Source of the DNA: Dermatophilaceae bacterium
GTDB taxonomy: Bacteria > Actinomycetota > Actinomycetes > Actinomycetales > Dermatophilaceae
Length of the DNA stretch: 11,646 bases
Reading direction: 5' to 3'
Assembly (NCBI GenBank): GCA_013361975.1
Contig: JABFXB010000417.1
Span: 1 to 11,646, forward strand
The notes under the pieces were generated by a model. That model had not been told where the DNA came from, searched no databases, and saw nothing but the letters and a program-made list of their open reading frames with translations. The stretch's first letter is position 1. Each line of letters opens with the position of its first letter. A program made the position numbers and the translations under genes. This document shows, one piece after another, positions 6,029 through 11,646 of this stretch.

Positions 6029-7834
6029 TCAGCGCGCCGGCAGGAGCAGCCGGACGCTCGTGCCGCGCCCGAGCTCGGAGTCGACGTGGATGCGGCCGCC
6101 GTGCCGCGTCACCACGCGCTGGGCGATGCTGAGTCCCAGACCGGTGCCGGGCACCTTGAGGCTGTCGGGGTTGGTGCCGCGGAAGAACTCGGTGAACAGG
6201 CCCGCTTGGTCTTCCGGCGAGATGCCGAGGCCGTCGTCGGCGCACTCGAGCACGACCCGGTCGCGACGGCTCGCGACCGACACCGCCACCGAGCCACCCG
6301 CCGGCGTGAACTTCACGGCGTTGCTCACGAGGTTCTGCACCACCCGCTCGAGGTCGCCCGCACTGCCCCGCACGAGCGGCAGCTCGGGCTCGAGGTCGAA
6401 GGTGAGGGTGACGTCGCCGGTGTCGGCCCGTGGGCGGAACATGTCGACGACGTCGCGTGACACGGCCCCGAGGTCGACGTCGGCCTGCGGCAGGGCCCGA
6501 TCGGGGTCGCTGACGCGCGAGAGCGTCAGCAGGTCGTCGACGAGGTCCTGCAGCCGCTCGGTGTTGCGCTCGATGACGCCGAGCGACCAGTCCGGGTTGC
6601 AGCCGGGATCCTGCCGGAGCAGCTCGACGTGCCCGACGATCGAGGCGAGCGGATTCTTCAGCTCGTGCGAGACGGTGGAGAACAGCTGCGTCTTGCTGCG
6701 GTCGGACTCACGCAGCTCGGCAGCGACCCTCCGCTCGGCGGCATACAGGCGGGCGTTGCGGATGGCACGGCCGAGGTCACGGCCGATCTCGAGCGCCGCG
6801 GCCGCCTCCGCCTCGGTCCAGGCGGGGTCGGCGGGCCCGCGCGTGCACGCGATGTAGCCGAAGCACGCCGATCCTGAGCCGATCGGGGCGATGAGGATCG
6901 ACCGGGCCCGCGCGTCGCGCAGGAACTGCTGCACCTGGGCGCGCTCGCCGGCGCGCCACCTCAGGTCGGCGTCGCCCACGCCGTCCCTCTCGATGACGGC
7001 GACCCCGCCCGTACGCCAGCGGCGGGTCGCGATGTGACGGGCGATCGTGACGAGGGAGACGGGCGTGTGCACCGGGCCGCCGCTGCGCGCCGCGACGCTC
7101 TCGCGCTCGTCGTCGTCCTCGCCCGCGAAGGCGCGCATCCACAGCCCCGAGGTGGCCAGACCGGCGGCGATCGGCTCCGACGCGACGTCGAGCACCTTGG
7201 CCGGGTCGAGGTCCTCCTGCGCGATGCGTGCGACGGTCTGGACCGCCTCGACGAGCCGCACCCGCTCGGAGAGCGCGTTGCGCTGGCGGGCTGCCGAGAT
7301 CGCGATCCCGGTCTGGTGGGCGAAGAGCTCGAGGACGGCCCGCTGGGTGAGGTCGGGGCGGCGACCACTGAGCGGCAGGTCGACCGAGAGGATGCCGAGC
7401 AGGTTGCCGACGGCGTCGGAGAACGGCGCGATGAGGGTGTCCTCGGGGTTCCACGCGTCGGGGTCGTCGGCCGGGGTCGTCCAGTCGGAGGCGATCCACC
7501 CCTCACCGGAGCCGGCGGGCAGGTGGCCGGCCGGCACGAACCGCAGGCTGCCCCAGCGCTCGGCCACCGCGAACTCGGCCTCGAGGTTGATGCGTGGCGT
7601 GCGGCGCCCCAGCAGCTCGCTGCGCGCGTCGTCGTCGCCCGCGACCGCGACGACCTCGACGTCGCCCGACGGGATGACGAGGCTGATGGCGGCGACCTTG
7701 AAACCGACGACGTCGGCCGCGCCGGCGACGACCATCTCGAACAGGCCCGCCAGGTCGTCCTGGGCACTGACCCGGTTCATCAGGTCGGTGAGCCGCCCGA
7801 GCGCCAGCACCTCCCACGTCACGCCGTCGCGCAC
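6029..7834 (-). CDS. soluble GAF-domain sensor histidine kinase
   Basis: The 601-residue kinase shows no membrane helix. Residues about 15-180 and 200-362 look like two GAF-type sensor regions, followed by a helical linker (363-382) and a HisKA dimerisation domain with the phospho-acceptor His390 in FSTVSHELKNPL. The HATPase domain has an N box NLVSNAVKFTP (Asn501, Asn505), G1 CADDGLGIS (Asp534, Gly535, Gly537), an F box FTEFFRG (547-553) and G2 GTGLGLS (563-569). All ATP-binding motifs are intact, so it should autophosphorylate. The GTG start at 7834 is preceded by AGGGACAGG; other in-frame GTG codons are 4 and 8 codons further in. It follows the membrane kinase by 99 bases in the same frame, so co-transcription is likely. 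No response regulator lies next to it in the window; its partner and ligand are unknown. Confidence 0.92.
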   Translation of the reverse strand: MRDGVTWEVLALGRLTDLMNRVSAQDDLAGLFEMVVAGAADVVGFKVAAISLVIPSGDVEVVAVAGDDDARSELLGRRTPRINLEAEFAVAERWGSLRFVPAGHLPAGSGEGWIASDWTTPADDPDAWNPEDTLIAPFSDAVGNLLGILSVDLPLSGRRPDLTQRAVLELFAHQTGIAISAARQRNALSERVRLVEAVQTVARIAQEDLDPAKVLDVASEPIAAGLATSGLWMRAFAGEDDDERESVAARSGGPVHTPVSLVTIARHIATRRWRTGGVAVIERDGVGDADLRWRAGERAQVQQFLRDARARSILIAPIGSGSACFGYIACTRGPADPAWTEAEAAAALEIGRDLGRAIRNARLYAAERRVAAELRESDRSKTQLFSTVSHELKNPLASIVGHVELLRQDPGCNPDWSLGVIERNTERLQDLVDDLLTLSRVSDPDRALPQADVDLGAVSRDVVDMFRPRADTGDVTLTFDLEPELPLVRGSAGDLERVVQNLVSNAVKFTPAGGSVAVSVASRRDRVVLECADDGLGISPEDQAGLFTEFFRGTNPDSLKVPGTGLGLSIAQRVVTRHGGRIHVDSELGRGTSVRLLLPAR

Positions 7835-7852
7835 CCTGTCCCTGGCCTTCCC

Positions 7853-7922
7853 GCTCGTGTATCGGCTCGTGTGTCGGCTCGTGTCAGCTCGTCTCTGAGC
7901 TGGTGTGTCGGCTCGAGTCCCG
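7853..7922. repeat. degenerate 12-bp tandem repeat between the two kinase genes
   Basis: Six units begin with GCTCG or GCTGG at 7853, 7865, 7877, 7887, 7899 and 7911, with consensus GCTCGTGTGTCG; all are 12 bases long except the third, which is 10. The array fills most of the 99-base gap and lies in the leader of the downstream kinase. On the coding (minus) strand most of it reads as an open frame with recurring Thr-Ser-Arg codons. It could be slippage product, a protein-binding array or remnant linker coding sequence. Confidence 0.65.
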
Positions 7923-7933
7923 ACGAGGGCCCG

Positions 7934-10420
7934 CTACGAATCGTCCCTCTGGTCACGATATGTCCGACTGGCGCCCGAGAGGGCCGGTCCGCCGGAATTC
8001 CTCTCCGGAGCGGGCCTGGGCAGCGTCACGGTGAAGGTGGCGCCGCGCTCGGGCTCCGACTCGACCGAGACGGTGCCGCCGTGGCCCTCGGCGATGGCCC
8101 GCACGATCGACAGGCCTAGTCCCGAGCCCTGGATCGCCTTCTCGTTGGCGGCGCTGGACCGGAAGAACCGTGCGAAGACCCGTTCGTGGTCGGCGGCCGG
8201 GATGCCCATGCCCGAGTCGGCCACGACCAGGCGCACCCGACGGGGCTCGCGCTCGTCGGGGCGCAGGTCGAGGCTGACCCAGCCGCCGTCGGGGGTGAAC
8301 TTCACGGCGTTCGAGAGCAGGTTGGTCACCATCCGCTCGAGGGCCACGGGGTCGCCCTGGACCCACAGCGGGCTCTGCGCGACCCGCACCCTGCGCTCCA
8401 GGTCGCGCTGCGCCGTCACGGTGTTCACCGACGTCCACGCGCTCGTCACGACGTCGGACAGGTCGCACCGGCGCAGGTCGAGCTGGAGACGCCCGGCCTC
8501 GATCCGCGAGTTGAGCAGCAGGTCCTCGATGAGCGAGAGCAGCCGGCGCCCGTTGCGGTCGACGCGTGAGACCAGCTCGAGCTGGCGGTCGGTCATGGGG
8601 CCGGCGGCACCGTCCTCGAGCATCTCGGCGTAGCCCAGCACGCTCGCCAGGGGGGTGCGCAGCTCGTGGCTGACGGCCGACACGAAGTCGGACTTCGTGC
8701 GATCCAGCGCGGTCAGCTCCTCGACGGCCTGCCGCTCCCGGTCGAGCGCCACCGTGAGGGCGACCTCGGCCTGCCGCCGGCGGGTCACGTCCTCGGCCAC
8801 CGCGAGGTAGCCGGTGAGGTGCCCGCCCTCGTCGCGTATGCCGCTCATCGTGAGGGACACGGTGCGCCGCGTGCCGTCCCTGCGCACGCAGGTCCAGTCG
8901 CGGGTCTCGGCAGGGCCGCCGCTCCTGACCGCGTGCACGAGCACGTCGAAGCCCGGCTCGACCCCCAGCTCGGCGGCGCGGCGGACGACCTCGTCGGGGT
9001 CGTGGAGCGGCGGCCAGTCGTGCCGGCCCACCACGTCGGAGGCGTGCCAGCCGATGACGTTCTCGGCGCCCCGGTTGAAGAGGGTGACGACGCCGTCGAG
9101 GTCCATGCCGATGATGGCGGTCGCCGTCGCCGCCTCGAGGACTGCCTCCATGAAGGTGCGGTCGGCACGCTCGTCGGTGACGTCGACGCCGGTCTTGACG
9201 AGGTGCGTCCGGTCGCCCGCGTCGTCGGTGAGGTAGGCGTTGGTCCACACCATCCGACGCAGCCCCAGACCAGCCACCTGCCAGTCCTGCTCGTCGGTGA
9301 GCGGGCACTCGCCGCTCGCGATGCCGGCCATCGTCGCCGCGAGCCGCTCGCGGTCGGCCACGGGGAAGACGTCGGCGGCGAGCCGTCCGACGATCGCCTC
9401 CTCGGTGTCGCCGATGAGCCGCGCTGCGGTGGCGTTGAGCCGCACCACGGTGCCGTCGCGGTCGACGACGACGATGGCGCTCGCAGCGGTGTCGAGCACC
9501 ACACCGGAGAGCTCGACCTCGTCCCGCAGCTCGGCCAGGGCGTTGCGGCGCTGGGACGAGGCGACGGCCAGGGAGAGCGCCGTGACGGCCGCGGTGGCGA
9601 GGAAGGCCTGCGTGAGGGCCCCGACCGTCTCGGGCCGGATGCCGCCAGTGACGGCAGCCGACGCGAAGGGGCCCCCGCCGAGGCTCGTCATGACGACCGC
9701 CGTGACCCCGACCACGAGCAGCTGCACCGCCACGGTGCGCTGGCCGAGGCGCAGCGCGCCCCACACGAGCACGGGGATCGGCAGGAAGGCGAGTGGCAGC
9801 GGCTGACCGGCGCGGAAGACCCAGGCGGTCACCCCCAGCACCGCCGTCCACTGGACGACGTCCTCGAGGCCCAGCGGACGGGGGCGTCGAGCCCGCGCGG
9901 CGAGGCCGAGGGGGGCGAGCACCAGCACCGCCGCGGCGTGCGAGGCCGTGACGGCCGACATCGTCGAGAGGAACGGGCCGCCCAGGCCGACCCGCACGGT
10001 GAGGCCGGCGAGCACCCCGAAGACGAGCGCGCCCGCGAGGGTGGCTGCGAGCAGCCGCCAGAGGTCCTCCATCGAGACGAGGGTGGGACGGCGTACGCCA
10101 CGGGTGAGCAGGCCGTGGACGACGGCGGCCTCGGCCGCGTTGGCGACCCCGAAGCACGCGGCGACAAGCGGAGGTCTTCCCCCGACGTAGTTGGCGGCGC
10201 CGCTCGCGACCAGCACCCCGACGACGAACACGTAGGCGCGTCGGTCGCGTCCCGTCGCGAGCAGGAACGACACCGCCAGTCCGGCTGCCGGCCACCAGGC
10301 GGCCACCGTCGACCCGGGCGGTGCGAAGCGCACCGCCGTGGCCCCGAGGACGAAGACGCCGACGAGCGAGAGCAGGGCCCAGACCCACCAGTTCCAGCGC
10401 GTGAGGATGCGCCGCGTCAT
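7934..10420 (-). CDS. membrane sensor histidine kinase with MASE1-like sensor and two PAS domains
   Basis: The 828-residue kinase has an N-terminal part (about 10-290) made of 8 or so hydrophobic helices, with an early AWWPAAGLAV (41-50), the characteristic MASE1 motif of an integral membrane sensor. PAS domain 1 spans about 302-418 (LDTAASAIVVVDRDGTVVRLN), PAS domain 2 about 421-547 (ending LAVAEDVTRRR, a PAC-type end), then a coiled linker (550-575). HisKA carries the phospho-acceptor His585 in SAVSHELRTPL, followed by the HATPase N box NLLSNAVKFTP (Asn700/Asn704), G1 ADSGMGI (Asp735, Gly737, Gly739), F box FARFFRS (749-755) and G2 GSGLGLS (765-771). The ATG start at 10420 has no ordinary ribosome binding site; a perfect palindrome occupies 10426-10441. 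A hydrophilic tail (801-828) follows the kinase core and ends with the amber codon at 7936-7934. The signal is unknown; PAS domains suggest redox, light or small-molecule input. Confidence 0.93.
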   Translation of the reverse strand: MTRRILTRWNWWVWALLSLVGVFVLGATAVRFAPPGSTVAAWWPAAGLAVSFLLATGRDRRAYVFVVGVLVASGAANYVGGRPPLVAACFGVANAAEAAVVHGLLTRGVRRPTLVSMEDLWRLLAATLAGALVFGVLAGLTVRVGLGGPFLSTMSAVTASHAAAVLVLAPLGLAARARRPRPLGLEDVVQWTAVLGVTAWVFRAGQPLPLAFLPIPVLVWGALRLGQRTVAVQLLVVGVTAVVMTSLGGGPFASAAVTGGIRPETVGALTQAFLATAAVTALSLAVASSQRRNALAELRDEVELSGVVLDTAASAIVVVDRDGTVVRLNATAARLIGDTEEAIVGRLAADVFPVADRERLAATMAGIASGECPLTDEQDWQVAGLGLRRMVWTNAYLTDDAGDRTHLVKTGVDVTDERADRTFMEAVLEAATATAIIGMDLDGVVTLFNRGAENVIGWHASDVVGRHDWPPLHDPDEVVRRAAELGVEPGFDVLVHAVRSGGPAETRDWTCVRRDGTRRTVSLTMSGIRDEGGHLTGYLAVAEDVTRRRQAEVALTVALDRERQAVEELTALDRTKSDFVSAVSHELRTPLASVLGYAEMLEDGAAGPMTDRQLELVSRVDRNGRRLLSLIEDLLLNSRIEAGRLQLDLRRCDLSDVVTSAWTSVNTVTAQRDLERRVRVAQSPLWVQGDPVALERMVTNLLSNAVKFTPDGGWVSLDLRPDEREPRRVRLVVADSGMGIPAADHERVFARFFRSSAANEKAIQGSGLGLSIVRAIAEGHGGTVSVESEPERGATFTVTLPRPAPERNSGGPALSGASRTYRDQRDDS

Positions 10421-10425
10421 CCCAA

Positions 10426-10441
10426 GGCCCCGTACGGGGCC
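10426..10441. promoter_or_regulatory. perfect 16-bp palindrome directly upstream of the membrane kinase start
   Basis: GGCCCCGTACGGGGCC reads the same on both strands and ends 5 bases before the ATG at 10420. It replaces the position of a normal Shine-Dalgarno sequence. It could be an operator for a dimeric regulator or, as RNA, a stem that hides the start region; either would control kinase synthesis. The function is inferred only from position and symmetry. Confidence 0.5.
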
Positions 10442-10521
10442 GGCCGCGACGTGCAGGCTGCCGCTGCCCTCTGCGCGGACGTCATTGACCCATGATGTCG
10501 CAGCAGCACGGCAATTCCGAC

Positions 10522-10546
10522 AAAACGGGCGTGTGTCGCGCCCCGT
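10522..10546 (-). terminator. intrinsic terminator after the deazaflavin oxidoreductase gene
   Basis: On the minus strand, ACGGGGCG (10546-10539), a 7-base loop and CGCCCGT (10531-10525) form a stem of seven pairs with one bulged G, followed by TTTT (10525-10522). It begins 15 bases after the stop codon at 10562. It should separate the oxidoreductase transcript from the kinase operon, which then needs its own promoter between 10521 and 10421. I see no clear -35/-10 pair in that interval. Confidence 0.6.
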
Positions 10547-10561
10547 CTGTGAAGCGGCCCG

Positions 10562-10975
10562 TCACCAGCCCGACTGCATGACCGGTCGTCGCGGCGCCGG
10601 GGTGCGGGTGAGCTGGAGGAACCCGTGCGGCAGGTCCTGCCGTTCGATGCCGCGTCGGACCAGGCCCGTGGTGGCCGCGAGCGCGACGTCCTTGCCCACG
10701 AACGTCGGCTCGGTGCAGACGAACTCCCGGCCCTTCCAGCGGATGGTGCAGCCGCCGGCGTGCCGCACGTTGCGCGCCCAGTCGGTGCCGCGCCCCCAGG
10801 GGAGCGCGATGAGGAAGGTCGTGTCGGTGTGCATCACCGCGACCGGCGTCTCGTAGGGCCGGCCGCTCCTGCGGCCGGTGTGCCTGAGCACTGCCCACAG
10901 CGGCAGGAGCCGACGGCCCGCGAGGTGCACAGCCACCTTGTTGAACTGCTTCGCGGCGGCAGGAGGTCCCGACAT
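10562..10975 (-). CDS. nitroreductase/DUF385-family deazaflavin-dependent oxidoreductase
   Basis: The 137-residue protein matches the small split-barrel family (DUF385; Ddn-like) that uses reduced coenzyme F420 to reduce nitro-compounds, quinones or other substrates. Recognisable elements are the N-terminal helix ending LRHTGRRSGRPYETPV (residues about 29-44), which in the family contacts the F420 phosphate tail through the TGRxSG stretch. A long middle strand follows (LIALPWGRGTDWARNV), then CTIRWKGREF. Length is close to family norm. The ATG at 10975 has only a weak GGA upstream; a possible reason is coupling to the acyl-CoA dehydrogenase gene 59 bases upstream on the same strand. It is followed by an intrinsic terminator, so it closes that operon. 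The physiological substrate is unknown, and family members are often annotated only by fold. Confidence 0.85.
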   Translation of the reverse strand: MSGPPAAAKQFNKVAVHLAGRRLLPLWAVLRHTGRRSGRPYETPVAVMHTDTTFLIALPWGRGTDWARNVRHAGGCTIRWKGREFVCTEPTFVGKDVALAATTGLVRRGIERQDLPHGFLQLTRTPAPRRPVMQSGW

Positions 10976-11034
10976 CGTTCCAGCATGCGCCCGCGTGCAG
11001 CACCGGGGGAAGGGGGCGGCCGCCTGGCGCGCGG

Positions 11035-11646
11035 TCAGCCCAGGTGCCCGCGCACCGACGCGTGGCCCCGGAGCAGGTTGCGGGCGATGGTCCGCCGCTG
11101 GATCTCGTCGGTGCCCTCGTAGATGCGCAGCAGCCGCAGCTCGCGGTACCACCGCTCGACGGGCAGCTCGCGGGTGTAGCCCATGCCGCCGTGCATCTGC
11201 AGCACGCGGTCGACGATCTCGTTGGCCTTGACGCCGCCGAAGAGCTTGGCCATCGACTGCGACTGCCGGGAGTCGAGGCCCTTGTCGACCTGCCAGGCAG
11301 CGGTCAGCACGAGCCAGCGCAGCGCCTCGATCTCGACGGCAGAGTCGGCGACCATCCACTGGATGGCCTGCCGGTGCGCGATGGGCTCGCCGAAGGTGAC
11401 GCGGTTGCGGGCGTGCTCCATCCCCATCTCGACGAGCCGCTCGCAGGCGCCGAGCGCCCGGGCCGGCAGCATGTAGCGGCCCTTGCCGATCCACCGCATC
11501 GCGAGCTCGAAGCCCTTGCCCTCCTCGCCGAGGATCGCAGAGTGCGGCACGCGCACGCCCTCGAAGACGAGGGCGGCCGGGCCCCACTCGCCCATGGTGT
11601 CGATCGGCCGGCTCTCCCAGCCGCGGTCGCGGTCGACGAGGAAGCA
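11035..11646 (-). CDS. acyl-CoA dehydrogenase, C-terminal 203 residues (cut by window edge)
   Basis: The gene enters from the right edge; its start is outside the window. The visible part begins CFLVDRDRGWES and continues through the middle beta-domain (ALVFEGVRVPHSAILGEEGK) into the C-terminal helical domain with the conserved RVTFGEPIAHRQAIQ, the GGMGYTRELPVERWYRE stretch and IYEGTDEIQ, whose Glu is at the position of the catalytic base in medium-chain acyl-CoA dehydrogenases. It is an FAD flavoenzyme of fatty-acid or branched-chain acyl-CoA beta-oxidation, passing electrons to ETF. The in-frame ATG at 11595 is internal: family-like sequence continues upstream of it to the edge. The chain length preference cannot be read. 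Pairing with an F420-type oxidoreductase may be functional or only positional. Confidence 0.92.
   Translation of the reverse strand, partial: CFLVDRDRGWESRPIDTMGEWGPAALVFEGVRVPHSAILGEEGKGFELAMRWIGKGRYMLPARALGACERLVEMGMEHARNRVTFGEPIAHRQAIQWMVADSAVEIEALRWLVLTAAWQVDKGLDSRQSQSMAKLFGGVKANEIVDRVLQMHGGMGYTRELPVERWYRELRLLRIYEGTDEIQRRTIARNLLRGHASVRGHLG

Noticed and set aside
8666..10495. A 609-codon open frame on the plus strand opposite the membrane kinase
   Set aside because: It is antisense to a clearly conserved kinase, is extremely rich in Arg, Gly, Glu and His with no recognisable fold, and such shadows are normal in GC-rich DNA.
10976..11587. Upstream extension of the deazaflavin oxidoreductase frame into the acyl-CoA dehydrogenase
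   Set aside because: Family-like sequence begins at the ATG at 10975; the extension is a shadow of the dehydrogenase.
1..11646. CRISPR array, defence island, insertion sequence or prophage
   Set aside because: No regularly spaced repeats of the right size, no transposase, integrase, nuclease or phage-like genes are seen; composition looks uniform across the window.

Overview
The window is very GC-rich (about 70% by eye) and gene-dense. It has GTG and TTG starts, 4-bp GTGA gene overlaps, a likely leaderless promoter and a deazaflavin (F420)-type oxidoreductase. Together these point to an actinobacterial chromosome, and the protein flavour suggests Micrococcales/Intrasporangiaceae-like, though the genus cannot be fixed from sequence alone. 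I see no transposase, integrase, CRISPR array, rRNA or tRNA.

Left block (1-5393): two divergent operons read away from a short intergenic region at 2902-2982. Leftward run a medium-chain dehydrogenase lacking the usual zinc ligands, a 6-pyruvoyltetrahydropterin-synthase-like T-fold protein that has lost its catalytic residues, a GT4 glycosyltransferase, and the N-terminus of an LPG-synthase-type (UPF0104/AglD-like) membrane protein cut by the window edge. Rightward run a CDP-alcohol phosphatidyltransferase with an intact active site and a multi-pass alkaline-phosphatase/sulfatase-superfamily membrane enzyme, overlapping by GTGA. The set looks like an actinobacterial pathway of unknown product that joins pterin-like or GTP-derived chemistry, sugar transfer and membrane lipid head-group chemistry. 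It is the best candidate in the window for an undescribed system.

Middle (5394-6028): a small four-helix membrane protein of unknown function on the plus strand, followed by a short convergent intergenic region with a 13-bp tandem repeat and GC-rich hairpins.

Right-centre (6029-10420): two histidine kinases in tandem on the minus strand. The upstream one (828 aa) has a MASE1-like membrane sensor, two PAS domains, HisKA and HATPase. The downstream one (601 aa) is soluble, with two GAF-like regions, HisKA and HATPase. They are separated by one amber codon and 33 open codons in the same frame, within which lies a degenerate 12-bp repeat. A perfect 16-bp palindrome sits where the ribosome binding site of the first kinase should be. 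No response regulator is present in the window.

Right end (10562-11646): a nitroreductase/DUF385 deazaflavin-dependent oxidoreductase lies downstream of an acyl-CoA dehydrogenase that runs off the right edge. A good intrinsic terminator follows the pair and isolates it from the kinase operon. No gene-free stretch exceeds 300 bases; the longest gaps are 10421-10561 and 5394-5527, and both are described.
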